Assembly (NCBI GenBank): GCA_023664735.1
Contig: JAMPFB010000021.1
Coordinates: 1-32,529 of the forward strand
Length of the DNA: 32,529 nt
From: Robinsoniella sp.
Lineage (GTDB): Bacteria > Bacillota > Clostridia > Lachnospirales > Lachnospiraceae
Reading direction: 5' to 3'
Shown here: piece after piece, positions 23,925 to 32,344 of the stretch
Numbering within the stretch: position 1 is the stretch's first letter
Layout of the letters: each line of letters begins with the position of its first letter
Made by a program: the position numbers and the translations under genes
The notes under the pieces: generated by a model
The model's input: the letters and a program-made list of their open reading frames with translations, nothing else
Databases searched by the model: none
Told to the model about the DNA's origin: nothing

Positions 23925-23951
23925 AAAAAACAGCCCGAAAGGACTGTTTTT
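23925..23951 (-). terminator. Intrinsic terminator of the 6S-like RNA
   Basis: On minus, AAAAACAGTCC pairs with GGGCTGTTTTT around a TTTC loop, followed by a T-run. It lies between the RNA and the SpoIID-like gene on the same strand. Confidence 0.8.
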
Positions 23952-24134
23952 CATTTGTAGCCCGAAATGCCGGTTCTTGTATTTTGACTCCTAGCAAAGC
24001 TAGGTGGGCAACCGCAGGAAACACTTCTGCCTTCCTCTGCGCAATGAAGGCTTGGCATCCATGCCCCAATATAAGAATCCCGTTTAAAGTAAATGTAGGT
24101 TCAAAATGACAAGAGTTATCGCACATTTCAGGAT
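23925..24134 (-). ncRNA. ssrS: Probable 6S RNA
   Basis: A transcript of about 200 nt defined by a consensus promoter (24141-24169) and an intrinsic terminator (23925-23951), with no credible coding frame. The ends form a long imperfect rod: GAAATG (24129-24124) pairs with CATTTC (23969-23964), and TCTTGTCATTTTGA pairs with TCAAAATACAAGA (23975-23987). The middle holds small hairpins: GGCATGGATGCC, GCCTTC...GGAAGGC and CCTAGC...GCTAGG. Size, rod shape and layout fit 6S RNA, which mimics an open promoter and sequesters housekeeping RNA polymerase. The identification rests on structure and remembered resemblance to clostridial 6S sequences, not on a search. Confidence 0.68.
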
Positions 24135-24140
24135 ATAATT

Positions 24141-24169
24141 ATTATACTCAAAAACGAAAGATATTACAA
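24141..24169 (-). promoter_or_regulatory. Promoter of the 6S-like RNA
   Basis: Minus-strand TTGTAA (24169-24164) and TATAAT (24146-24141) are separated by 17 bp. Transcription would start near 24134. Confidence 0.8.
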
Positions 24170-24211
24170 CTGATTTTCTCTATAATTTTTAGATATAATT
24201 TTTGGATATCT

Positions 24212-24225
24212 GTAACAATTCAGCC
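24212..24225 (+). repeat. Solo MITE terminus overlapping the histidine kinase stop codon
   Basis: GTAACAATTCAGCC differs by one base from the element consensus. On minus it reads GGCTGAATTGTTAC and supplies the last Gly codon and the TGA stop of the kinase gene (24220-24222). Confidence 0.5.
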
Positions 24226-25878
24226 TGCTTTATTAAAATGAATCGTTACAGTCGTTCCCCTGCCCTCCACACTCTCCAGACTAATTTTGGCATTATGACA
24301 AATCGCACCATGCTTTACAATTGCAAGTCCAAGCCCTGTCCCGCCGATTTTTTTGGAGTGACTTTTATCTACTCTATAAAAACGCTCAAACACTCTGTCC
24401 TGATGGGCGGCGGGAATGCCGATTCCTGTATCCCTTACCATAACATTTACACTGTTTTCTGTCTCATTGATAAGGAAATCCACCATCCCGTTTTCTTTAT
24501 TATACTTGATTGCATTATCGCAGAGATTGTAAAGCATTTCATCAACAATTTTCCGTACACCTGTAATTTCCGTTTTGCCGCCAATCAGATTGAGGGTAAT
24601 ATTCCTTTTAACAGCTGCCGGCTGAAGACGGCTGATAATTTCTTTTGATAATTCATATAAATCAATGGGCTCACTTGGAAACGGAATACTCTTCCCATCC
24701 AGCTCTGATATTTTTATAATGTCGTTTACCAGCGTAATCAGTCGCTGCGCCTCCTCATAAATGGACTCTGAAAAATCAATTATCGTATCTTCAGAAACAT
24801 CTCCTTCCTTCATCAGCTCTGCAAAACCGGAAATAGAGGTAAGCGGAGTTTTTAATTCATGGGAAACATTGGCGGTAAATTCACGACGGAGTGTTTCCCT
24901 CTTTTCCCTCTCGGTAATATCAAGAATAATAATAACAGCGCCAATCACTTCTTTATCCTCAAAAACTGGATTCGCCATCATGCTGTAACAGCGCACATCC
25001 CGCATCATGATATTTTCCACCTTTTCTCCGGAAAGAACCTTTGATACCGTATCACGGAAATCTTTTGTCCGGCAGAACGAAAGCACACTGCCTTCGGCGG
25101 GCGCAGTAATGTCAAACAGTCGCAAAACAGATGAATTGTATGTCAAAAGGTCTGCCTCTTTATCGATAACAAGAAAACCCTCACTCATATTTTCTGTAAT
25201 CAGGTTAAATTCAACCTGCTTTTTATGTGCATCTGCCAACTGCTTTTCAATAGTCCTGTTCTGCTCCGCCAGCTTTCGCAAAAGCGGCGTCAGCTCCTCA
25301 TACGTTTCATTGTTCTCCGGATGTTTCAAATCAAGTGCATTGATTGGTTCTATAATCGCCCTTGACACCCTTTGGGAAAGAAGCACTGTCAAAACCAATG
25401 CTGCCAGCATAACAATAAAAACCGGCTGGAGCATTCCAAGCAAAACCGTTATAACCGTATACTGTGTCGTGGAAATCCGCAGGATACTGCCATCTGAAAG
25501 CCTTACAGCATAATTCACCGTTTTTTCTGTTAAAGTGCGGGAATACCGGATACTCTTCCCTTTTCCCGCTTTCATTGCCTCATTAATTTCTTCCCTGTCG
25601 GCATGGTTATCAAGCTTCCCTGCATCTGCCTCACTGTCAAATAACACATTTCCATTGCAGTCAATCAATGTTACCCGATTATTCTGTTTTTCAAATCCGT
25701 CAAAGAAACGGATTCCTTCCTTCTCAATGGCAAACGAAAGATAGTTCGCCTCATTTTCAAGCTCTGTCTGTATTTGCATCTCAAAGAAATGAAAAAGAAT
25801 CCCCATAATAAATGCAAGCGTTGCAATCAGGACAAGAAACGCTGTAAAAAAGGAAGAACGGAATATTTTTCTATTCAT
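24220..25878 (-). CDS. phoR: PhoR-type sensor histidine kinase
   Basis: A 552-residue membrane kinase. Two membrane segments (about 8-30 and 145-168) bracket an extracytoplasmic region. A HAMP-like linker, a PAS domain (about 222-320), a HisKA domain with the phospho-accepting His340 in NVSHELKTPLTS, and a HATPase_c domain with N, G1 (DTGIGIP) and G2 (GGTGLGLAIVKHG) boxes follow. The start at 25878 (MNRKIFRSSF) overlaps the response-regulator stop by 8 bp and matches the usual N-terminus; an ATG at 25905 would extend it. It is the last gene of the pst operon, so it most likely senses phosphate limitation with PhoU and Pst. A solo MITE end provides its stop codon. Confidence 0.93.
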   Translation of the reverse strand: MNRKIFRSSFFTAFLVLIATLAFIMGILFHFFEMQIQTELENEANYLSFAIEKEGIRFFDGFEKQNNRVTLIDCNGNVLFDSEADAGKLDNHADREEINEAMKAGKGKSIRYSRTLTEKTVNYAVRLSDGSILRISTTQYTVITVLLGMLQPVFIVMLAALVLTVLLSQRVSRAIIEPINALDLKHPENNETYEELTPLLRKLAEQNRTIEKQLADAHKKQVEFNLITENMSEGFLVIDKEADLLTYNSSVLRLFDITAPAEGSVLSFCRTKDFRDTVSKVLSGEKVENIMMRDVRCYSMMANPVFEDKEVIGAVIIILDITEREKRETLRREFTANVSHELKTPLTSISGFAELMKEGDVSEDTIIDFSESIYEEAQRLITLVNDIIKISELDGKSIPFPSEPIDLYELSKEIISRLQPAAVKRNITLNLIGGKTEITGVRKIVDEMLYNLCDNAIKYNKENGMVDFLINETENSVNVMVRDTGIGIPAAHQDRVFERFYRVDKSHSKKIGGTGLGLAIVKHGAICHNAKISLESVEGRGTTVTIHFNKAG

Positions 25879-26548
25879 TCTCCACACCGCCCATCTTATA
25901 GCCAATGCCTTTTACTGTCTGAATCATCCTGCCGGCATTGCCCAGCTTTACCCGCAGCTTGCGAATATGGACATCCAGTGTTCTTGACTCGGTATAGTAT
26001 TCACCCCACACCTTAGTAAGCAGTGTGTCCCGCCATACCACATTGCCTTCTGCTTCCAGAAGAACAAGCAGAAGCAGGTATTCCTTATAGGAAAGCTGTA
26101 TTTCCTTTCCTGACACTAGGATAATATGTTTTGCAGGCTCTACATACAATTCTCCCATTTGAAATATCTTCTTTGAGTGAGTTTTATCATAACGCCGAAT
26201 TACCGCACGTACTCTTGAAATGAGTTCCATTGTCCCAAAAGGCTTTGCGACATAATCATCTGCCCCCATGTCAAGACCCGTTACTTTGTCAAATTCGCTG
26301 TTTTTAGCCGTGAGCATAATCACAGGAATATGCTCTGTCTCTGCATGTTCCTTCAATTTTTTCAAAACAGATAACCCATCTTCTTCCGGAAGCATAATAT
26401 CCAGCAAAACAAGCTCCGGTATCATGGAATGCATATGTTCCCAAAATTCTTTCGGTGAAGGAAAGCCTGTTACTTCATATCCCTCCTTTGTCAAGGCATA
26501 TTTTACAAGTTTTCTGATATTATCGTCATCTTCTACCAGATAAATCAT
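25871..26548 (-). CDS. phoP: PhoB/PhoP-type response regulator
   Basis: An OmpR/PhoB-class regulator of 225 residues. The receiver domain has the acidic cluster EDDD (6-9), phospho-accepting Asp50 (LVLLDIMLP), Thr80 and Lys102 (AKPFG). The C-terminal winged helix ends with the typical RTLDVHIRKLRVKLG and VKGIGYKM blocks. Its ATG overlaps the phoU stop codon (ATGA) and its own end overlaps the kinase start. It probably activates the pst operon through the repeats before pstS. Whether to call it PhoP or PhoB depends on nomenclature. Confidence 0.94.
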   Translation of the reverse strand: MIYLVEDDDNIRKLVKYALTKEGYEVTGFPSPKEFWEHMHSMIPELVLLDIMLPEEDGLSVLKKLKEHAETEHIPVIMLTAKNSEFDKVTGLDMGADDYVAKPFGTMELISRVRAVIRRYDKTHSKKIFQMGELYVEPAKHIILVSGKEIQLSYKEYLLLLVLLEAEGNVVWRDTLLTKVWGEYYTESRTLDVHIRKLRVKLGNAGRMIQTVKGIGYKMGGVENE

Positions 26549-27219
26549 GGGTTTTCCTCCTTAGCCTGACGCCGGGACTGATTCTGATGTTTCCCTGTTA
26601 TCGAATATACGACCCACCCGGCTATGTTTTCCGCATGGTCGCCAATGCGTTCCAGATATTTTGCAATCATAAGCAAATCAATCAGCGCCTCTGCATTGCT
26701 GTATCCTCCCGCTATTGATTTTATCAACTCGCCCTTTACCTTGTCAAACAATTCATCTACCAGATTATCGTGTTCCATTACCAGATAAGCAATATCCATG
26801 TCCATCTTTACAAAAGATTCAATGCTTTCCGAAACCATTTTAATAGTGGCATCTGCCATATCCCTGATATGTGTATTGCTCTCAATTCCACTTTCCGCCA
26901 CATAAGGCGCTATTTCTACAATGTCGGATGCCTGATCGCCAATCCGCTCCATATCAGAAATCATTTTCAGTGCTGCGGAAACCACCCGTAAATCCTTTGC
27001 CACCGGCTGCTGCTGTAAAATCAGTTTCAGGCAGAGCGTCTCTATATCACGTTCCTTTTCATCAATCTGCCTATCCGCAGCAAGGCAGGCGTTTTTACTA
27101 TCCTCATCGCCGGCTGTAAGATATTTTACAGCATTTGTAATGGCTTCCTCACATAGCGCTCCCATAGTTATCAGTTCTGAATTAAGCTGCGCTAACTGCT
27201 GGTTAAATTGATTACGCAT
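26545..27219 (-). CDS. phoU: Phosphate transport system regulator PhoU
   Basis: A 224-residue cytoplasmic protein made of two three-helix repeats. Each contains the family's metal-contacting helix: DMERIGDQASDIVE in the first half and YLERIGDHAENIAGW in the second. PhoU links the PstSCAB transporter to the PhoR-type kinase and represses the Pho response when phosphate is plentiful. Its start codon overlaps the pstB stop by one base (TAATG), and its stop overlaps the regulator start by four, so the cluster is tightly coupled. Confidence 0.96.
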   Translation of the reverse strand: MRNQFNQQLAQLNSELITMGALCEEAITNAVKYLTAGDEDSKNACLAADRQIDEKERDIETLCLKLILQQQPVAKDLRVVSAALKMISDMERIGDQASDIVEIAPYVAESGIESNTHIRDMADATIKMVSESIESFVKMDMDIAYLVMEHDNLVDELFDKVKGELIKSIAGGYSNAEALIDLLMIAKYLERIGDHAENIAGWVVYSITGKHQNQSRRQAKEENP

Positions 27220-27971
27220 TATCCGAACCTCCCTGTAATGTAATCCTCTGTTCTCTTATCTGAAGGCGCTGAGAACATTTTTTCAGTATCATCAAATTCT
27301 ACCACCTCTCCCAAAAGAAAAAATGCAGTTTTATCCGCAATCCGCACAGCCTGCTGCATATTGTGCGTTACCATAATAATCGTGTACTTCTCTTTCAGCT
27401 CCATTGCTAAATCTTCAATCTTGGAAGTAGAAATCGGATCCAGCGCCGATGTGGGTTCATCCATAAGGAGTACTTCCGGTTCCACGGCAAGCGCCCTTGC
27501 AATACAAAGCCGCTGCTGCTGTCCCCCACTCATTCCCAACGCACTCTTTTTTAGCCGATCCTTACATTCATCCCAAATGGCAGCCTGCGTCAGGGAACGC
27601 TCTACGATTTCATCCAGCTTCACTCTCGATTTGATTCCATGTATTCTTGGTCCGTATGCAATATTATCATAAATGCTCATAGGAAAGGGATTTGGTTTCT
27701 GAAACACCATTCCCACACGCTTCCTTAGAATATTTACATCCATATCCCTGTAAACATCCGTATCAGATAACCTGATTTCTCCCTCAATCCGACAATTGTC
27801 CACCAAATCATTCATACGGTTCAGCGTCTTTAAATATGTAGACTTTCCACAGCCGGAAGGTCCGATTAGCGCTGTAATTTTCTTTTCAGAAAGAGATATA
27901 TTGATATTTTTCAAGGCATGATGGGCTCCATACCATAAATTCAAATTTTTTGTGGTTATTATATCATTCAT
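27219..27971 (-). CDS. pstB: Phosphate ABC transporter ATP-binding protein
   Basis: The ATPase of the high-affinity phosphate transporter, 250 residues. Walker A is GPSGCGKST (37-45), the Q-loop region reads [15 protein letters not shown] as in PstB, the ABC signature is MSGGQQQRL (147-155) and Walker B is [11 protein letters not shown] (168-178), followed by the H-loop in VTHNM. AGGAGG lies 7 nt before the ATG. It pairs with PstC and PstA in the membrane. Confidence 0.97.
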   Translation of the reverse strand: MNDIITTKNLNLWYGAHHALKNINISLSEKKITALIGPSGCGKSTYLKTLNRMNDLVDNCRIEGEIRLSDTDVYRDMDVNILRKRVGMVFQKPNPFPMSIYDNIAYGPRIHGIKSRVKLDEIVERSLTQAAIWDECKDRLKKSALGMSGGQQQRLCIARALAVEPEVLLMDEPTSALDPISTSKIEDLAMELKEKYTIIMVTHNMQQAVRIADKTAFFLLGEVVEFDDTEKMFSAPSDKRTEDYITGRFG

Positions 27972-28009
27972 ATGTTAACCTCCTTTCATAAACTTCCAGT
28001 TCTCATATT

Positions 28010-28867
28010 TTATGTCTTTTTCAGTTTTTTTGCTGTCAGCTTTGCTGACATATTGATAAGGAATGTCAGTACAAGCAGTATTAAGGCAATAGCAAAGGCA
28101 ACATCAAACTGCCCCCGCTCCTTTGCATACATATAAAGTGCAACGGTAAGAGAAGAACCGGCATTCCCCGGCTGTACCGCCTCCAGTGCATTTAACATTT
28201 CATTCGCCATTCCAGCAGTGAAAAGCAGTGCTGCACTTTCCCCTACCACTCTTCCCACAGACAGAATGCATCCCGTTACAATTCCATCAATGACACAGGG
28301 CAGGACAACTGTACGAATCATATACCATTTTCCGGCTCCCAGTCCCAACGCTCCTTCACGGTATGCTGCCGGCACCGTTTTTAAGCTTTCTTCCGTTGTG
28401 CGGATAATTGTCGGAAGCGTCATAATAACAAGAGTAAGCGCTCCTGCCAGCAGACTTGTCCCCAGCGAAAAAAACTGTACAAACACCAGCATCCCAACCA
28501 GCCCGTATATAATGGAAGGGATTCCTGCAAGCGTTTCCGTTGCCAATTCAATTATTTTCACAAGTTTTCTGTTTTTTGTATATTCGTTAAGATAAATAGC
28601 TGCGCCTACTCCCAGCGGCAGCACAAGGATCAGCGTCAGGATGATAATATACAGCGTATTCAAAATATTAGGCAGGATTCCAACCGTCCCTTTAAGAAGA
28701 CTGGATTTCGTGGAAATAAGCTTCCATGAAACAAAAGGGATTCCACGATATAGGATATATCCAATCAAACCGAACAAAAGAACACAAATCAGCCCTGCCG
28801 CCAAATACATCATCATGTTTAAAAACAATCCCTTGATTTTTCTTGCTGTCGATATGGTATCAGTCAT
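28010..28867 (-). CDS. pstA: Phosphate ABC transporter permease PstA
   Basis: A 285-residue permease with six membrane segments. The cytoplasmic coupling block reads REGALGLGAGKWYMIRTVVLP, the EAA-type loop that contacts PstB. The start at 28867 is preferred because AAGGGG lies 9 nt upstream; the in-frame ATG at 28876 directly abuts that site. It overlaps the end of pstC by 8 bp. Confidence 0.95.
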   Translation of the reverse strand: MTDTISTARKIKGLFLNMMMYLAAGLICVLLFGLIGYILYRGIPFVSWKLISTKSSLLKGTVGILPNILNTLYIIILTLILVLPLGVGAAIYLNEYTKNRKLVKIIELATETLAGIPSIIYGLVGMLVFVQFFSLGTSLLAGALTLVIMTLPTIIRTTEESLKTVPAAYREGALGLGAGKWYMIRTVVLPCVIDGIVTGCILSVGRVVGESAALLFTAGMANEMLNALEAVQPGNAGSSLTVALYMYAKERGQFDVAFAIALILLVLTFLINMSAKLTAKKLKKT

Positions 28868-29741
28868 TTCGCCCATCCCCTTTCACAATCAGATTTAAAA
28901 TAAGATTGATGGCCATAATAAACAAAAATAATACAAGTGCAATGGAAAACAGCGCCTGCCGCTGCAGCCCGGAGGAATAAGACATCTCACTTGCCACAGC
29001 CGTTGTCAGAAAGCGGACGCTTCCAAAAAGCCTTGGCATGTTAGAGACATTTCCTGCAACCATCATAACTGCCATTGCCTCGCCAATTGCCCTGCCGATG
29101 CCAAGCACAACTGCGGTTATAATACCGCTCTTTGCTGCCGGGACGACTACCTTAAATACTGTTTCCGTCTTTGTTGCGCCAAGTGCAAGGGATGCCTCTT
29201 CGTATTCTTTCGGCACTGCCTTAATAGCTGTTTCCGAAACAGATATGACCGAAGGCAGAATCATAATGGCAAGAACAAGAATTGCTGAAAACAGAGTTGC
29301 ACCGTCTGGAAGCAGAAATGCCTTGCGGACACACGGCACAATAAGTATCATGCCCACAAGCCCGTAAACCACAGAAGGTATTCCTGCAAGCAAATCAACT
29401 ATATTTCTTACTGTATTGCCTATTCCCCGTGGAGACATTTTCGCCAGAAAGACAGCACATAAAAGCCCAACCGGCACGCCTATGATAATCGCCCCACATG
29501 TTCCATATAGGGAAGTCAGGATAAAAGGCAGTATACCATAAGAAGCTTCGACAGCAGTAGAAGCCCAAGTGGTCCCAAACAGGAAATCAGACAGCCCGAT
29601 TTCCTTTATTGCCGGAATACCGCTTATTACAAGAAATATGGTAATGAGTATGACAAACAGTATCGTAAGGATTCCACATGCCAGAAATATCAGATTCATG
29701 GCTTTTTCCATCAGCTTTGCCGTCTTTTTTATTTTTTTCAT
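28860..29741 (-). CDS. pstC: Phosphate ABC transporter permease PstC
   Basis: A 293-residue permease partner of PstA. It has about six membrane segments. The EAA-type loop reads YEEASLALGATKTETVFKVV, and GIPSVVYGLVGM, typical of PstC/PstA, is present. The start at 29741 follows GGAGG with 5 nt spacing; an ATG at 29753 is in frame but lacks a site. It follows pstS by 13 bp. Confidence 0.95.
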   Translation of the reverse strand: MKKIKKTAKLMEKAMNLIFLACGILTILFVILITIFLVISGIPAIKEIGLSDFLFGTTWASTAVEASYGILPFILTSLYGTCGAIIIGVPVGLLCAVFLAKMSPRGIGNTVRNIVDLLAGIPSVVYGLVGMILIVPCVRKAFLLPDGATLFSAILVLAIMILPSVISVSETAIKAVPKEYEEASLALGATKTETVFKVVVPAAKSGIITAVVLGIGRAIGEAMAVMMVAGNVSNMPRLFGSVRFLTTAVASEMSYSSGLQRQALFSIALVLFLFIMAINLILNLIVKGDGRND

Positions 29742-29754
29742 GACAACCTCCATT

Positions 29755-30603
29755 TTACCTGATTACAGGTACTGCTCCTGCCTCCGTAATCAGGTCATCT
29801 GCCTGTTCGCTTGTGGCAAAATCAAAAAAATCCTGTGCCGCTTTGGAAAGAGGGACATCTTTTTTGGTAACAAGTACAAAGTTTCTTTGGATTTTGTACT
29901 GTCCGTTCTGAATCGCATCCGTTGTCGGAACTACGCCTTCAATACTGATTACTTTGACACTGTCATTTACCGAGGCAACGGAAGCATAGCCAACGGCATT
30001 GGGATTGCCGGATACTGTTTGTACGACGTCTCCTGTAGAGGTAAGCTCCTGAGAATACTTACAGTTATCTTTTGTACCTGTAATCTCCTCAAAACCATCC
30101 CTTGTTCCGGAAGCTGCCTCACGTCCAATACAGACAATTGGCGCATCCTCGCCGCCAACCTCTTTCCAGTTCGCAATCTCACCGGTATAAATCTTTCCAA
30201 CCTGTTCCACGTTCAAATCAGTAATCGGGTTAGCCGGATTTACAATAATTGCAATCCCATCAATGGCAACCACTATAGCCGTCAAGCCTGCCTGCTCCTC
30301 CTCTTTCAAATCACGGCTTGCCAGCCCTATATCACATCTTCCCTCAGACACTGCCTGAATACCAGAGCTGGAGCCTGTAGGATTATAGGTAACCTTTATG
30401 TCCCCATGCTCTTCCATATAAGCCTCACTCAGAAATCCGATTACCTTTTCCATCGAGGTGGAACCATCTGTTGATACGGTTTGGGAACTATCTGTTTTCT
30501 TTTCATCCACCTTACCCCCACCAGTTGAACGCTCTGTGCCGCATCCGGTTACTGTTCCTATAAGCACTGCCAGCACAACTGCAAATACAATTATATTTTT
30601 CAT
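29755..30603 (-). CDS. pstS: Phosphate-binding lipoprotein PstS
   Basis: The extracellular phosphate receptor of the Pst transporter, 282 residues. The N-terminus is a lipoprotein signal ending TVTGC (lipidated Cys21). The phosphate-binding loops are visible as STSMEKVIGFL, NPTGSSSGIQAV and REAASGTRDGFEEI. The start at 30603 (MKNIIVF) is chosen because it gives a proper signal peptide and follows GGAG at slightly long spacing; an in-frame ATG at 30645 lies before the signal and on top of the -10 box. First gene of the operon, behind Pho-box-like repeats. Confidence 0.95.
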   Translation of the reverse strand: MKNIIVFAVVLAVLIGTVTGCGTERSTGGGKVDEKKTDSSQTVSTDGSTSMEKVIGFLSEAYMEEHGDIKVTYNPTGSSSGIQAVSEGRCDIGLASRDLKEEEQAGLTAIVVAIDGIAIIVNPANPITDLNVEQVGKIYTGEIANWKEVGGEDAPIVCIGREAASGTRDGFEEITGTKDNCKYSQELTSTGDVVQTVSGNPNAVGYASVASVNDSVKVISIEGVVPTTDAIQNGQYKIQRNFVLVTKKDVPLSKAAQDFFDFATSEQADDLITEAGAVPVIR

Positions 30604-30643
30604 AAATAAACACGCTCCTTTGAAATATTTTTTGTACAAGTAC

Positions 30644-30699
30644 ATTGTACCTATGCCAACGTTAATTCCAAAAGTGCGTGTATGTTAATTCTAAGTTAA
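30644..30699 (-). promoter_or_regulatory. Pho-regulated promoter of the pst operon
   Basis: On minus, TTAACT (30699-30694), TTAACA (30688-30683) and TTAACG (30665-30660) repeat with spacings of 11 and 23 bp, as for PhoP-type direct repeats on one face of the helix. TACAAT (30649-30644) is the -10 box; the -35 position reads only TTGGAA, fitting an activator-dependent promoter. Confidence 0.7.
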
Positions 30700-30733
30700 T
30701 TTTTATAAGACAATTAAAAATCGGGGCAGCTCC

Positions 30734-31459
30734 CTACTTTATAATCAGCTTCGCCACCTTTCTAAAATCCCCATCTAAGATTTCATAGTCTGCCTGAATC
30801 TCCTCTTCCTCTTTCGTATAGCTTTCCGGTGAAATGTTGCTGTGGATATACAGACTATCCATTCCGCTGTCTTTTGCTACCAGCACATCACTTCTCCTGT
30901 CATTTCCTATCATGATGGATTCCTCTTTTTTCAAATGGTATTTTTCTAAAAGCTCCTCCATAATTCTTATATCCGGCTTACATACCTTTACTTCAGAGGA
31001 AATCACGATGCCGTCAAATTTATCGTATAAGCCCAGCTCTTTTAATTCCCCTATGGTAAAAGCAGTCTGGGCATTGCTTAATAAGTAAAGCCTTTTGCCC
31101 TTTTCTTTGCACAGGGCAAAAAACTCCTCCACTCCCTTATAAAGCTTTAAGTAGCTTCTGGACAATACCCGGAATATTTGACAGATGACTTCTATCTGCC
31201 CTTTTTCCGGATGAACTCCTTTTTTTAAAAAAAGTTCTTCAAACACTCCCCGGATTTCGATTTCATAATAAGGTTCTTTTTCGGCTTCCTTTTTCTGTTT
31301 GCAGCCTTGCTTATAAGCTTCTTTCCATTCTTTTTTTGTATAAGTGGCTCCCATAGCCGAATATATTCCTGACATTTTTTCATAGAGATAGGGCTTCTCT
31401 TCGTTTGTATGAATATCCACCAGTGTCCCATACAAGTCAAAAATATAATTCTGATACAT
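30734..31459 (-). CDS. HAD-superfamily hydrolase (subfamily IA)
   Basis: A 241-residue HAD protein with a C1-type helical cap. Motif I reads IFDLYGT, with nucleophile Asp8, but Tyr10 replaces the second Asp used as acid/base by HAD phosphatases. This DxYGT form is found in haloacid-dehalogenase-like members. Motif II lies in LYLLSNAQ, motif III is the Lys in VKVCKPD and motif IV is GNDRRSD. The substrate is unknown. GGAG lies 8 nt before the ATG. It follows the ZIP transporter gene by 30 bp and is probably co-transcribed with it. Downstream, a short GGG/CCC hairpin with T-rich tail (about 30716-30736) may terminate the unit before the pst promoter. Confidence 0.88.
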   Translation of the reverse strand: MYQNYIFDLYGTLVDIHTNEEKPYLYEKMSGIYSAMGATYTKKEWKEAYKQGCKQKKEAEKEPYYEIEIRGVFEELFLKKGVHPEKGQIEVICQIFRVLSRSYLKLYKGVEEFFALCKEKGKRLYLLSNAQTAFTIGELKELGLYDKFDGIVISSEVKVCKPDIRIMEELLEKYHLKKEESIMIGNDRRSDVLVAKDSGMDSLYIHSNISPESYTKEEEEIQADYEILDGDFRKVAKLIIK

Positions 31460-31489
31460 GTTCTTTCTCCGTTCTGGTATTTTTCTATG

Positions 31490-32266
31490 TTATCCCAAGG
31501 CTACATCCAGAACCATCATAACAAGAAAGCCAACTGCAAAGCCGATGGTTCCAATGTTGCTGTGCTCTCCCTCTGATGCTTCCGGTAAAAGCTCCTCTAC
31601 TACTACATATATCATGGCTCCTGCTGCAAAGGCAAGCAGATACGGAAGAACCGGCTCCAAAATGCTAGTTAGCAAAATGGTAATGCCGGCTGCTATAGGC
31701 TCTACCACACCGGAAAGGGTTCCATATACAAAGGCTTTTCCCTTTGTCATGCCTTCACTTCTTAGAGGGAGGGAAATAATTGCGCCTTCCGGAAAGTTCT
31801 GAATGGCAATCCCAATGGCAAGCGCAAGGGCGCCTGCAAAGGTAATGTCCGCATTTCCAGAAAGCAGTCCTGCAAACACAACCCCAACTGCCATTCCCTC
31901 AGGAATATTGTGAAGGGTTACGGCAAGGACAAGCATTGTTGTTTTTTTTAAAGGGGCAGGAAGCCCTTCCGGTTTTTCACTGTCTAAGTGAATATGGGGA
32001 ACAAATTCATCCATAAGCAGCAAAAAGCCAATACCAAGCGCAAAGCCTGCTGCTGCCGGAATAAATGCAAGTCTTCCCATGCCTTTAGCCATATCAATTG
32101 CCGGAATAAGCAAGGACCATACAGAAGCTGCCACCATCACTCCGGAGGCAAAGCCCAACAGGGACTTCTGCACTAACGGCTTTATTTCACCTCGCATCAT
32201 AAAAACACATGCGGCTCCAAGTGTAGTCCCAATAAAGGGGATTAAAACTCCAACTAATATATTCAT
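31490..32266 (-). CDS. ZIP family divalent metal transporter
   Basis: A 258-residue membrane protein of the ZIP (ZupT/GufA-like) family that imports Zn2+ or related divalent metals. Eight membrane segments can be traced. The metal-site helices contain HNIPEGMAVG (about 119-128) and QNFPEGAIIS (about 156-165), and a loop holds HIHLDSE. The start is ATG 32266, 9 nt after AGGAG; an in-frame TTG at 32275 overlaps that site and is rejected. A promoter with TATAGT lies upstream, and the HAD hydrolase follows. Confidence 0.93.
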   Translation of the reverse strand: MNILVGVLIPFIGTTLGAACVFMMRGEIKPLVQKSLLGFASGVMVAASVWSLLIPAIDMAKGMGRLAFIPAAAGFALGIGFLLLMDEFVPHIHLDSEKPEGLPAPLKKTTMLVLAVTLHNIPEGMAVGVVFAGLLSGNADITFAGALALAIGIAIQNFPEGAIISLPLRSEGMTKGKAFVYGTLSGVVEPIAAGITILLTSILEPVLPYLLAFAAGAMIYVVVEELLPEASEGEHSNIGTIGFAVGFLVMMVLDVALG

Positions 32267-32286
32267 ATTTTTCAACTCCTCTTATC

Positions 32287-32315
32287 ACTATATGCCATAG
32301 CGGAAATTTTGGCAA
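32287..32315 (-). promoter_or_regulatory. Promoter of the ZIP-HAD unit
   Basis: Minus-strand TTGCCA (32315-32310) and TATAGT (32292-32287) are separated by 17 bp, about 20 bp before the AGGAG site... no operator for a metal regulator could be recognised. Confidence 0.6.
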
Positions 32316-32344
32316 CCCATAGATTTTTCTTTTTCTGATTACTG

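Noticed and set aside
23905-24126. 73-codon reading frame on minus between the kinase and the SpoIID-like gene
   Set aside because: It lies within the 6S-like RNA, covers its hairpins and runs into the terminator; the composition is not protein-like and no ribosome site precedes it.
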